From Cornus controversa (taxonomy: Eukaryota; Streptophyta; Magnoliopsida; Cornales; Cornaceae): DNA of 64,000 bases. The DNA is taken from assembly GCA_026545225.1 (NCBI GenBank), contig CM048854.1, positions 26,952,730-27,016,729 of the forward strand, given 5' to 3'. The notes beneath the pieces are model-generated. The model made no database searches. It was given only the letters and a program-made list of their open reading frames with translations, and had not been told where the DNA came from. The position numbers were made by a program, and so were the translations under genes. Positions within the stretch are counted from its first letter, which is position 1; each line of letters starts with the position of its first letter. This document shows, one piece after another, positions 47,457-58,983 of this stretch.

Positions 47457-48545
47457 ACACGAGGGTGAAATGTTCAAAACTTGTGGCAATTGGAAAGGAG
47501 ATCGTGAAGAAGTGTGGGGGTGTGTCTTTAGCTGGAAAGGCTCTAGGAAGCTTAATGCACCTCAAAAATGAAGATAAAGAGTGGGTTCATGTTAAAGAAA
47601 GCAAAATTTAGAGTTTACCATTAAGTTACACAATAATCTTCCATTAGAGTGTAGATAGTGTTTTGCTTATTGTGCCACGTTTAAAAAGGATCGTACGATT
47701 CATTTATGGATGCCCAATGATTTTATTTCATCTAATGGAACAATGGAGTTGGAAGATCTTGGTAATAAAATATGGAATGAATTGTATAAGATCTTTTTTT
47801 CAAGAGGTAGAGTATGATGATTATGACAATATTCAATGTTTCAATATGCATGATCTTGCTCAATCTATTATGGAAGATGAATGCCAAGTGATGGAGGAGG
47901 TTGAAAGGTCAAATAATATAGTAAACAAGAGTGAGTGTCCATCATGTCACATCCGTTTATGACTCTAAAGCGTTGGAAAATGTTGAATCACGTTATTTGT
48001 GAATGTGTTTTCTCATGACTTCATGAAATTTAGTAACTTACGAGTTTTGGATGCTAGTGAAGTTTTATACTACAGAGCTGCCATCTTCAATTGAAAATTT
48101 AATCCATTTAAGATACTTGAACCTCTCCGAGAATTACTTTAGGACACTTCCCAAGTCATTTGTACCCTACTGAATTTGTAGACCTTAAACCTCAATCATT
48201 GTGTGAACCTTAAGAGATTACCCAAGCACATGAGATGCTTGAGCAATCTTTGACATATGTTTATGAGGTTATGGGTTCAAATATTGGGCAGTTTTCCAAC
48301 CTCAAGACATCAAGTCTTTTTATTGCGGATAGGAGCATAGGTTTTCGTTTGGGTGAACTTGGAGGCTTAAACCTTCGAGGAAAATTATGTATAAAACATT
48401 TTAAGAGGGTGGAGAATTGGATGAATGCAAGATAAGCCAGTTTAGTTGGAAACCAAAACCTCTACAGCTTGATTTTGAATTGGGAAAGTGAAGGTGAATT
48501 AGAGTCATCATTGCCAGAAAATGTTGAACGGACACTTGAAAGTTG
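47457..48545 (+). pseudogene. NLR pseudogene piece: end of NB-ARC and start of LRR
   Basis: Plus-strand fragments in several frames follow the order of a CC-NB-ARC-LRR protein. [14 protein letters not shown] and GKALGSL come first, then a CFAYC-like segment, IHLWMPNDFISS, LEDLGNKIWNELYK and MHDLAQSIMEDECQ, then LRR-like LPSSIENLIHLRYLNLSEN and LPKHMRCLSNL. Frameshifts and stops disrupt it. Its 3' end (LPENVERTLES) repeats the first residues of the minus-strand LRR piece at 47456. The family senses pathogens in the cytosol; this copy cannot. Confidence 0.8.
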
Positions 48546-48569
48546 AAGTCCTTGCCTACAAGAGTTGAG

Positions 48570-48815
48570 GCCTTGAAATATTTGATAAATTAATGAAGAG
48601 AGAGGGAGAGGATGATTTTAATAATGAGTGGGAATGGAATGGTCATTTTATAGCTTAAGAAGATGAATGGTTTTGTTGGAATAAACATTCCAAGGGAATG
48701 ACTTGGAATGACTATTCCATTTCTAATGTAGTACAACAAACAAGAGAAAGGGAATCAAAGGTGGAATGGCCATTCCATTCCACCTCCATTCTTGTGTACC
48801 AAACTAGCCCTTAAT
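48570..48815. mobile_element. MITE-like fragment with GGAATGG/CCATTCC repeats
   Basis: Dense GGAATGG, ATGACCATT and CATTCCA motifs and a right end GTGTACCAAACTAGCCCTT resemble the MITE at 42244-42575 in composition. The left terminus is not recognisable. It separates the two NLR pieces. Confidence 0.45.
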
Positions 48816-48819
48816 GTTT

Positions 48820-50490
48820 TAGTTTGGATAACTGCCCAATATTTGGACCTATTTGTTAAACAAATATCAGAGATTGCTCAAGCATCGGTGTTTGGGTAAC
48901 CTACAATGGTTGAGGTTTAAGGTCTGTAAATTAAATAGGGTAAATAATGACTTGGAAAGTGTCCTAAAGTAACTCTTAGAAAGTTTCATGAACCTTAAAT
49001 GAATTAAATTTTCAATTGACGCTGGCTGGCAATTTTGTAATAGAAGGTACTAAATTTCATGAAGTAATGAGAAAACACACTATTGTTTACCATATTATTT
49101 AACCTTTCAACCTCCTCCATCACTAGACAATATCTTCCATAATAGATTCAGCAAGATCATATATCTTGAAACTTTAAATATAGTCATAATCATCATACTC
49201 TACCTCTTGAAAAAAAAAAAAATCTCCAATTCATTCCATATTTTATTACCAAGATTTTTCAACACCATTGTTTTATTAGTGGTAATAAAACCAACAGCCA
49301 TCCATAAATGAATCATACAATCATTTTCAATTCTATAATCCAAAGTGGCACAATAATCAACACTATAATGGAAGTAACTTAATCTTAATACAGGGATTAT
49401 GGAGCACTTATCTCGTGGTAAACTCCAAATTTTGCTTTCTTTAACATGAACCCGCTAACTTTCTTCATTTTTGAGGTGCACTAAGCTAAAGACACACCCC
49501 ACACTTCTTCACGATCTCCTTCCCAATTGCCACAAGTTTTGGTCATTCTTCACCCTCCTGTTTAAATGCTCATTGCTTGAACAATGACCAACAATCATCT
49601 TCTGAACCTGACAAGCAAAATACAAGAAGCATTCCCATAATCGATGCCACATTTTCGAGACAAGTAGTGGTAATAATTGAAGCACCCCTTGATCCATATG
49701 CTAGTATACATTTTAACACTCGTCCCACATTTCTGGATTATCGTTCCACACATCATCTAACACAAGCGAATGTCTTTTCCCATTCAACTTATCTTGAAGC
49801 TGTCTTTGGAAATGTTCTAGAGTTGAGCCTCCACAAGATATCCCACACACTTCTATAATTGATTTTATGAGCCTCTTCACTTCAAAATCTTGTTAAACAC
49901 ATGCAAATTCTCAGTTCAAAATGCTCAATTACCCTCTCATCATTGAACACTAGTTGGGCAAGCGTTGTCTTTCCGATACCTCCAATATCAGGTATAGGAA
50001 GTACGAAAACACCTGATAGTCACTTGCATGCTTCGCCAGCTGTTGGATGATACTTTCTTTATCCCTTTTCCTTCCATGCACCTTATGTGGTTCAAGAGCT
50101 GGTTTCGCACCATTCCGGAATTCCATATGAATTTGGTGCCACAACCACCCCACGCAAATGAAATTTGCTCCGCCCCTCAACAATTGCATCCAACTTTTCA
50201 TTAATCTTTTTCTCCTTATTTCAGATATTATGATGAAATGGAAAATTGTCTAGAAGAGAATAACAAGATAAGAATACCTTACATCTATCCAGAATTTATG
50301 GCGTTTAGATTCCAATAGGGCGGCTTTGGTTGCGCACTCATCCAAGACGTCATCTTCATCTATATCATAAACTGCTTACTTGAGCTTCCCCAACCAATTT
50401 TTATGGGATTGTTTGCAGTTGTTGCGCACTCGATTGTAGTGAGCTTGCTGGAAAGCTTTTCCATCTCTTTCTCAAGACCCCAGATCAATC
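48820..50490 (-). pseudogene. NLR pseudogene: CC, NB-ARC and first LRRs
   Basis: Reading down the minus strand from about 50490: coiled-coil region WGLEKEMEKLSSKLTTIE, then AVYDIDEDDVLDECATKAAL. Next comes the P-loop [18 protein letters not shown] at about 49985-49935, then NVASIMGM, SEDDCWSLFK and [14 protein letters not shown]. Then come WMAVGF, NKIWNEL and a decayed MHD region, and LRR fragments (LFNLQTLNLNHC, RLPKHRCLSNL) near 48960-48850. In-frame stops and frame changes occur throughout. It is a separate copy from the plus-strand piece at 47457-48545. Together with 46990-47456 it may once have been a single minus-strand gene. Confidence 0.8.
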
Positions 50491-50519
50491 ATATCTCCTC
50501 TGGTATGGAAGAGCACTCA

Positions 50520-51336
50520 GGGCTGTAAATGAACCGAGCTTGGGGTGTTCGGGCTCAGCTCGTCAACTTCAGAGGGGTGCTCGAGAGCCAAGTTCGGCTC
50601 GACAGTGTTTGAGTGAGCTCGAGCTCGGCTCTTTCGTGCTTTTTTGTGTGTATATATATATGCTCATCAGGATCAAAAAATCAAATCCATCCTCACAACA
50701 AACTTCAGATTTCAAAATCATTGTTTATCTCAATCGATTAGCAATCTTCACACCAACTTCAGATTCATTTCAAAATCCATGCAAATATGAGAAACTATAT
50801 AGATGAGAGAGAGAGAAGAACTAATCTGCTTGGCATAAGAAGTTGCACTTGCAATTGCTTTAGCTGCGATCGTCATGAATCGGGAAAGCCTGGAATCATC
50901 GATTTCTTGAAGTTTTGCGGCAGCTAGAATTTGTGTGAGAAATCATCGATTTCGTGAAGCTTTGCGACAACTAGGGTTTATGTGAGAACTCTCAAGTTCA
51001 AAACATATATATCCTTTACAAAGAGAAACTCCAGATCGTCAATTTGGTTTTGCAGCAGCTTGGTGAGCAACTCCAGATCGTCAATTTGGCTTTGCAGAAG
51101 CTAGGGTTGTGTTTGTAAATAAGAAATATACAGATCGTGAATTTGGCTCTCCGGAACCTACGGTTGTGTTTGTAAATGAGAAAGAGAAGGTAACAAAATT
51201 AGTGTATATAGATGAGCTTGTGGTTGGGCTATTTTCTTTTAAAAGAGTATCCAAACCTTAGTGAAGTTGGGCTGGGTTGTGTTCTTGGACTTATTTATTT
51301 ATAAGTTGATAAGAAATTTAAATGGGCCTAATCTAC

Positions 51337-51375
<39 letters not shown>

Positions 51376-51574
51376 TTGAGAAGTTTGACAAGTTTGTTTA
51401 CAAATAAATATGTTTCTAAACAAACGAGGAAGTTAGGGTTGTTTGAGGTCGGCTCCTTTAACAATTGAACTCAAAAATCATGTTTGAGCTTGTTTCATTT
51501 AGTAATCAAACTAATGCGATTATTTGAGCCGCGCCCAACCCGGCCCACTGTAACTCTTGGTTCAATTACAACCC
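50520..51574. mobile_element. Non-autonomous DNA element with GGGCTGTAAATGAACC-type ends
   Basis: The left end GGGCTGTAAATGAACCGAGC and the reverse complement of the right end, GGGTTGTAATTGAACCAAGA, are imperfect inverted repeats about 1.05 kb apart. The subterminal CTCGAGCTCGGCTC-rich stretch is a pattern seen in a widespread plant repeat. An internal direct repeat, AACTCCAGATCGTCAATTTG, occurs at about 51026 and 51069. A TA run lies at 51341-51373. The 8-bp flanks do not match exactly. Confidence 0.5.
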
Positions 51575-51584
51575 ACAACTCTAA

Positions 51585-52058
51585 GGCTTTATTTGTCTTA
51601 TATGAATTGAAAAGAAAAGAAAAGAAAAGGAAGGACAAGACATTTTATGTTTGGATAATTAATTAGGAGAGAAAAGAAAAGATTTGGAGAGATTTGGAGG
51701 GATAGCTTATCCCTCCAAATCTCTAACTTGTTATCCTTCCAAAAATGAGAAAATTGGGAGGGAAAGGATAGCAAATTAAGTGATATTTTCATAATACCTA
51801 AAATAACTTCAATATTTTAAAAGAAACTTCTTAAAAGACATAAATTTAAAAGGGTATAATAATAAATTGTTTAAAATAGTTTCTTTTCTTTTCTCTTATT
51901 TAACTCATCCAAACAAGAATGTTATCATTTCTTTTATTTTCTTTTATAATTTATCATGAATACATGTTACCTTTTCTTTTCTTTTCTTCTCTTTTCTTTT
52001 CTCTTATAACTTATCTTATCCTTTCTTTTCTTTTCTCTCTAGATTAGCCAAACAAGCC
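51585..52058. mobile_element. MITE, 474 bp, with CTAA target duplication
   Basis: The left end GGCTTTATTTGTCTTAT and the reverse complement of the right end, GGGCTTGTTTGGCTAAT, are imperfect inverted repeats followed by AAAAGAAAAG and CTTTTCTTTT runs in mirror order. CTAA lies directly outside both ends (51581-51584 and 52059-52062). No coding capacity. Confidence 0.65.
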
Positions 52059-52307
52059 CTAAGAAATGAGGGAATTATTATGGTTTGAAATGCTAAGGGT
52101 AAACTATAGAGCTCGAAATCAAGTAATCAAATGCTCGACAGCCCAAAACAGAAGCAACCATGCCATGTGCTCATCATTCCACACTACACCATCCATACCC
52201 ACTTCTATTTTCATCTCTAAGTCTTAAAACAACACCACCTACAAACAAAATTAAAAATAACTCACTCACCGGACTTTATGGGGACGTGAACTATCCATCT
52301 TCCACTT

Positions 52308-52650
52308 TTTCGATGCCACTAATGTCATCTTTGTATGGTTGCTCGTACAGGGACTTTTGGAGCTCCTTGACGGCCACGATCTGCAAATGCTGCTTACTGA
52401 TCCCAACATGAAGGAGTCATTTGAGTGGATTTTCCCGAAGGATAGTCCCAAGAACACACGGTTTTGTATCCAGTTCTTTGTATGTATTGGGCTTGACATC
52501 ATGACAGAACACTGGGAAGAAGACCTGGACAATGTGCTCAGTATAGTTAAGTATGAATTGTAGTTCTGCTGAGTCACAAGTACATCTAGTTCTGAACCAG
52601 ATCAGTCTCTATAAGATCTGATGAAAGTTGAAGTGATGGTGGACACGAGA
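52308..52650 (+). pseudogene. Partial duplicate of the CWC22-like gene (last exon only)
   Basis: An acceptor-like CTCGTACAG is followed by an open stretch 52351-52563 whose product (LTDPNMKESFEWIFPKDSPK and ENTRF-like continuation) parallels the last exon of the CWC22-like gene at 41898-42098. The end differs (LSIVKYEL then stop). The match begins in the preceding intron (GATGCCACTAATGTC) and continues past the stop (GATCTGATGAAAGTTGAAGT). No other CWC22 exons lie nearby, so it cannot make the protein. Its exon keeps an open frame and is only moderately similar to the active copy. Confidence 0.85.
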
Positions 52651-52654
52651 GAAA

Positions 52655-52795
52655 ATCTAGTTGTAATAGAAAGTAAGAGACGGAGAGACGCACCAGTGAG
52701 CGAGGAAATCTAATTGTAATAGAAGGTAAGAGACGGAGAGACGCACCAGTGAGCGAGGAAATCTAATTGTAATAGAAGGTAAGAGACGGAAAGGG
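52655..52795. repeat. 53-bp tandem repeat, about 2.7 units
   Basis: The unit is GAAATCTAATTGTAATAGAA followed by GGTAAGAGACGGAGAGACGC and ACCAGTGAGCGAG. The units are nearly identical, so the expansion is recent. It begins where similarity to the CWC22 3' flank stops. Confidence 0.88.
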
Positions 52796-52799
52796 CGAT

Positions 52800-54020
52800 T
52801 AAATAACATGAGAGGAGGTCATCAAAAATGACTTTAAAACATTAGACATGGTCAATGCACTGACTATAATGTAATCGACAAAAATAGAGAGAGAATTCAT
52901 GTGATCGACTTCATTCATATGAAATTAAGACAAAGATGATAACGACGACAACGACAAATAAAAACTGATTTGTTGTACTAATTGCTTATATTTTGGCTTG
53001 CAATAGTTGACAAATTAACAGTGTCCTTGAATTGGGACCGCAGTAAAAGAACCATTAAGAGGGTCGTTCTTGTTCTATATAGATGTTCTTAAGCAAGATT
53101 GGAATACTGATAAACAAACCACAACTTAGCTTGAATGTTTTGGAGTAGGCATCACCTGCTAAGTAACTAGAACAAAATAAAAGTAACTTAATGATCATGG
53201 TGTCTCACATCTATGGAATCTATATAGGTCCCTCTGTTCCCCAATGCTGCCTTTGAAATGAAGGAAACTAGGGCAGTGCCCTATCCTGTCTTCTATCCTT
53301 TTTTTTCTTTCCAATTTCTTTTGGGTCAGTGGAACTTTTTTCTAGATCAGTTCACTCAGAAAAAGAAATGAAAATATGTTCCTTGTTTAAAAGGATCCAG
53401 CTCTAAGTCACACAGGGCGGGAGCGTGAAAGCAACAAATTTTATATCGTATAAATAGAGTGGCGTACTGAGAGAAAAAGAACAGGAGTTTGTACGGAGAG
53501 CGAGAGTGGCACCCATTTGGACGAATTATGTTACTTAGGTCCAGTTGGTGACTAATATCCCTACTAAAGCAAGTGTAATAATCAATGGCCACCAAACTGC
53601 AATATTACTCCTAACTCAACCTAATTTCATTTCCCACTTTGGTTCTTTATCAAATCACTACCAATCTTTCATTTCATTGAACATTTTTGATAGGAAACTA
53701 ATCAGTCCACGTCTCTCACCAACTACATTTCTTCTAGTTCATTCTATTTTCCCAATTCAATAAAACAGTGATGGATCATGATAAGAATGGCAAAGTAAGC
53801 TTGAGTCCCCAGTGTCACACTCTCTTTTCTAGGGTTTCCAATGGAAAGCAGAATCATAGGGATAAAAGAAAATGGGACCATGACAAAAGCAATTCCCCTA
53901 AGCATGAAATCATTTCCAATGTGGGCTACCATTCTTTAATCTGCTAGGTGCTTTTTCAACTTTTGACACCAAATGTGACATCAAAGTGTTCCTCAAGTTA
54001 TAATCTCCTAACTGTCATCA
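52800..54020. other. Sequence between the two duplicated blocks, no gene seen
   Basis: About 1.2 kb with no counterpart between the equivalent blocks at 42098 and 42733. The frames at 53356-53932 have no recognisable features. No element ends were found. Confidence 0.4.
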
Positions 54021-54023
54021 TTT

Positions 54024-54217
54024 GACAATAAAAGTTTGGTTTAACTGAATCTTCATCCTAATTAAGTTATTAACAAACTCGCTTATCGATTGTGACAGGT
54101 TCTGATTGAGAAAGTCCACAAATTTACATATATAGAGTAGAAGATTTTCTTTACTGCTTTAAGCAACCACCTAATGCTGCACTAAGGGTTTCCACAACCA
54201 GAAAAAATAGTGAAAGA

Positions 54218-54259
<42 letters not shown>

Positions 54260-54290
54260 GCACACACACACACATAGTTGTTGTTGCTGC
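54024..54290. repeat. Duplicated non-coding block, copy B, with (TA)n(CA)n insertion
   Basis: The second copy of the block at 42733-42972, in the same orientation and ending GTTGTTGTTGCTGCT. A TA run (54220-54256) followed by a CA run (about 54257-54274) has expanded inside it. Confidence 0.85.
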
Positions 54291-54299
54291 TAATCAAAC

Positions 54300-55250
54300 A
54301 GTCTGCTTTTACGGTTGAATTGTCCATAATTATGCTAAATTCTGCTAACTGCTAAGAAAGTATTCCCTTTTTCTCTATTCTTAGACTTACCACATGTCTT
54401 GTATTTTTTTGCTTATTTAAGGAATAACTTAAAGATTATCTGTGGACACGAGATGCCCACACCGTGTAGATACTGGCCGCTTTACACAATCTTCTCTATG
54501 TGTTCACGATTTTTAAAACGTGTCTACACAGTTACGAGATATTCACACATATGAGTATTAGCAATTTTTTCCCCAGACGATGTGGGAGGTCACATAAATC
54601 CTGTCATTTTTTAGCACGATTAAAGATCTATAGCCGTCAAATATATGGTCTACCACCATAGAATTGGTGATATAAAGTTGAAAACTAATGAATCTATGAA
54701 TGTAGTGCCTCTGAAACAGAGAAAAAGTACTAGGACCTAGCTAGATGAGAAAGATTCAATGCGAAGCAACAGAAAGAGAAGAGGCAAAGGACAGTGACAA
54801 GAGAAAAGCAAGTAGGGGGATAGAGCATTCTCAAAAGCTATGCTTTTGGCTTAGCTTGCAAATCATAACTATGTAGTGTTGGTTATCTTTAGGTTGGAAA
54901 GTGAGGGCTCATACTAGTTGTTTTTGCAATGAAACAGTGATGATATATTATTGGTCCCAAACTAAAAACCATTTGAAGCAGATTTAGGCTTAGCTTAGCT
55001 TTCTTATTCATTTTGAGCAGGTAATTATAACTTCTTATAAAAATCTCTCTCTCTCAAGAGAAATGATGGTTCACCATTATATATTGTTTTGTGAAAGCTA
55101 TATGTTATCATCAGCCTCATTCTTTCTGATATATTTTTTTCCCTTTTGCTTTAATTATGTGTGAATCCATAGGAAGGGGACATAATAATCTTGAAATTGT
55201 ACGTTTCCCCTAAATAATAAATTTCTTTGCTTAAAGAAATAAGGTTACGA
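54300..55250. other. Intergenic DNA, no gene seen
   Basis: No open frame, RNA gene or element ends recognised. Confidence 0.45.
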
Positions 55251-55256
55251 AAGTTG

Positions 55257-55377
55257 GAAAAAAAAAGGAGGCTAGATAGCCCATGTCTTACCTCGGCATG
55301 GAGATACTATTTTCGATTTTGAACTCGTGACCTCAAGGTCACAATGAAATAACATTACCGTTGTGCCAAGGCCCACT
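55257..55377 (-). mobile_element. Au-type SINE relic
   Basis: On the minus strand it reads GTGGGCCTTGGCACAACGG (A-box region), then GAGGTCACGAGTTCAAAATC (B-box region). After that come AGTATCTCCATGCCGAGGTA and TAAGACATGGGC, ending in a T run (the A-run at 55257-55266). This order matches Au SINEs, tRNA-derived elements with a T-rich tail. It is slightly shortened, and I could not define a target duplication. Confidence 0.75.
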
Positions 55378-55379
55378 CT

Positions 55380-57505
55380 CTCATCTTTCTAAACTATAAT
55401 GAAGGAAAACGAGAGAATTTCTCAAAATTAAGTGTTGTGTTAAGAATGAATCAGACCTTTAGAAGTGACCCTTCCATAAGTTAATCATGTGCATATATAC
55501 AAGCATATCTATGTTTTTGTCTATTAATGTGATTTTAACATGTCTTTATTGTCATGACAGGATAATAGAAGGAGAAAAAAAAACTCCTCACATTATTACA
55601 TACCCTTATATGTGTGGGTGGCTTTAGGTAGTTTGATTATATTTATGAGTTTTGAATAAAGTGGAATGAAACATAGAATTCATGTATATTCTATGTATGT
55701 CTTTTACATATATATTGAGAAATGGTTTTAGAAATATTGGGAAGAAATTGCCCTTCCCATTGTGTTTTTACCAGTGAGATTTAAGTCTTGATGGCTACTG
55801 ATTAATGGTGGATATTAAATTAACCAGAAATATAATCTATTGTAGGAGAGATTTAGTTTTAAAAGTGGGTGAGAATAGAGAAATGCATAGATGGATCAAC
55901 CTCTATCATCTTTCTTTTGAGTAGTTGGAGTAGTTAGTGCAAATGATAGCATTTTAGTTGGTGCCAATTAATTTAGTGAAACACATGTTTCAGAGAAATG
56001 TGGGGGTAATTCTTCCTTTTATTCGGTAAAAAGTCATGCACTTATTACTTTCATTTTAAAGTTTTTAAAATATGATAGTCAACCTTCTCTAAGGTTTGAT
56101 GGATTTTACTCTGGATATTCCATTCGTTAATTGACAGTCAACTCTATTAAAATCAATTAACATAAAAATATTAAAATGTCAAAATTACCTTCGGTGGTAG
56201 TAATAGTGTTGGTGTGACATTCATCAGAAAAAGACATATATAAAACATGTTAATCTCAAATTATTACAAATTGAGGTTATTTTTGCACAAAAATATTATA
56301 ACTTGAGGGTACTTTTGTAATTATATATTAGATGTGATTTTGTTTAATGAATCATTAGTCTAATAGGGGTGTCAGAATAATTTTGATAAAACTTTAATTT
56401 GAAGGTAATTAACTCTATTATTTATTTATTTAATGTGTACATTTTTAATATAGTGACCTTAATACACAGAATTGCAAGATAAATTCTAAATATGTGCAAT
56501 CACTCGCAAAATACATATATCACAAACTATATATATCGGTATATTGTTTTCAAAATGAATTGCACTTGAATCCATTTGACAATTGTTTTTGTTTTGTGTT
56601 TTCTGTTGCAGGTAGTGTAATGTAGCAAAACAAAACACCAATATTACATTTTTAGCTAGCCATTTTGTTTCACAATTTTACAACACTTCTTCTACCAAAC
56701 ATGTGTTTCATATTTTTGTTTATAAAAATCTTACAATAAATTTTATATTACCAAACATACTTTCAATCATTATTGAACATATTTCGTAACGAAAACATTA
56801 TCTCTATTTTAAATACGCAAAACTAAAATGGTTGTCAAACGAACCCTTATTGATTATATATGCATATCAAAATTTTCTATATTATATTATATACAAGGGA
56901 ATCGGGGTGGGGAGGGGATGGTTTATTTTGGTGATTAGTGTGTCTTAGAATTAAATTAAAAGAAAGTGTGAAGTTATTTACTCCGTTTATAAAAACTCAA
57001 ATGTGTGACTGTCCTTTTCACTTTCATTAGATTGTTAGAAGTTTGTTTGCCTTTTGTTGTTGATGACGCAAATGACTTGCTAATTAATTATTGGGTACTA
57101 AATTAGTTGGTCATGCTCGTTTTGTTTTCATGATTCATTTGTTATCTACTCACTTTAAAGGATGGCCCTTTGCTACTTATTAAATTATTGGTGTGCATAT
57201 ATTATATTTAGTATATCTCATGCATGCAATTAAATATAATTTAATTACCATATAAGAAATCTTATAAGGTAATATTAATAAATGAAAAAGGACATTTGAA
57301 CTCAGCTTTTTGTAATTTGTCGTTAGGTGGTTCATTAAACTTTCTCTTTAGCTCTCTTGGTTTATGTGATGTATTTAATAGTTTGAGAATAATGATAGAA
57401 ACGCCGAATCCAGAAGATTTTGAAAAGAATTATGTGAGTGAGAATCTGAGTCCTATCACATGATGTCACATTATAACTGATAGAGCAATTTTAGTTGGAT
57501 ACGCC
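55380..57505. other. Gene-poor AT-rich DNA with a possible MITE at 56572-56848
   Basis: Only one structure stands out. ATTTGACAATTGTTTTTGTT near 56573 and the reverse complement of the stretch ending near 56848 (CGTTTGACAACCATTTTAGT) form an imperfect inverted repeat around 275 bp. Its ends are uncertain. No gene was recognised in the rest. Confidence 0.35.
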
Positions 57506-57510
57506 AAGAA

Positions 57511-57655
57511 ACAAACAAAGTGACACCATTGAGCTTGAAAACAAAGAAAGTTCAATCGGCAGAGAGAATTTAACTATAAATAAACAAACAAAGTGACACC
57601 GTTGAGCTTGAAAACGAAGAAAGTTCAATCGGCAAAGAGTTTAACTATAAATAAG
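57511..57655. repeat. Tandem duplication, period about 73 bp
   Basis: Two copies of ACAAACAAAGTGACACC followed by TTGAGCTTGAAAACAAAGAA and AGTTCAATCGGC, ending in AACTATAAAT. They differ by a few substitutions and small deletions. Confidence 0.88.
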
Positions 57656-58094
57656 ATAAAGATAACGTCCATTTTATTTACTCTAATGACGGGCAATTAA
57701 TTTTTCAATACAACACAAAAATCAAGTCACTATAAATATCACCATTCGTCTCCTGAAAAAGGTACGATAACAATTTCTAAGAGAGCTTGAAAATTTTTAG
57801 ACCAATGCCAAGAATGACCGTCGCTTTCTTTCTAGTCAAAACTTTTTAGACGAATCGGATCTGCATCTTTTGAATTAAGAAGATGTATCATTATTTCATA
57901 GTTTGATATTGAAAATCACACTCTTAATTTAATTCAATTTTTGACAAAAAGAGAAAAAAATATAATATATATATAAAAAAAAAAGTTTAACTAAACAAAA
58001 TCTAGAAACAAAAGAATGAGAGGGCTATTTGGAGAGTGAAATTGTTTATGTCCCTGAGAAAGAGCTGGCTAGCTTGTCGCTATCTAGATTCCAT

Positions 58095-58295
58095 GTTGTT
58101 TTACCTTCTAGTGATTTTGTGACTGTCGTCGCAATAAGTATGTGGCGGCAATTTTAACATTTTTTTGTTGTTTTACCTTTCAGTGATATTTTGTGATTGT
58201 CACTATACATAGTTGGCAATTTTAACATTTCTATGTTACTTTTACCTTTTAGTGATTTTTGTGATTGTCACTATACGTAATGTGGCAGCAATCGA
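58095..58295. repeat. Diverged tandem repeat, about 70 bp, three units
   Basis: Three successive copies of a TTTTACCTTYTAGTGATTTT-like unit with GTGATTGTC, then GGCAATTTTAACATTT. They start near 58095, 58167 and 58234. Confidence 0.75.
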
Positions 58296-58355
58296 CTCTT
58301 CTTATAAAGTAATCACTTCGTTTTCAAGTCATTCTCGAAGCTATAATCGTTGACC

Positions 58356-58357
<2 letters not shown>

Positions 58358-58396
<39 letters not shown>
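58358..58396. repeat. (TA)n microsatellite
   Basis: About 38 bp of uninterrupted TA repeat. The following 500 bp is extremely AT-rich with no gene. Confidence 0.9.
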
Positions 58397-58398
<2 letters not shown>

Positions 58399-58983
58399 AA
58401 GAATACAGGTACAATAAAATACGAGAATATAAAAATAATAAATTATATTTTTATATACAAAAATAATAATTTTATGTTATATATATTAATGTTATTAACA
58501 TTTTTTCATAAAATATTATGATTAGCATATAAAATGAGAATTAAGAATCATATAGTATAATTTGCATGGATAAATTTTAAATTAAATCGTAATATATATT
58601 TTAATAGTTTTTTAAAAAAATAAAATATCACTTTTTTCACAATTATAAAAAAAATTACATTTTAATTTTTAAAATTTGTTAAAAATGTGTTGTGAAGTAT
58701 CTCACAAACATCAGATACGTGGTCGAAATATTTGAGAAGTACTGAATAAGTGTTATAAATAAATAGATAAAATTAAATTATGAACACATTTATAAAGTAT
58801 CAAACACATATTCGTCAGTATCTGAGAAGTATCGTTATGTGATATGTAACACCATACGTGTATGTCACTCTTGTAGAAATATTCATACTTCTTAATTTCT
58901 TAACTGATAGGCTTACTTTCACTTGATCAGAAGAGGATCCTCTTCAAAACTTTCTGGTAAATATGCAATACCATTATTTTAAT

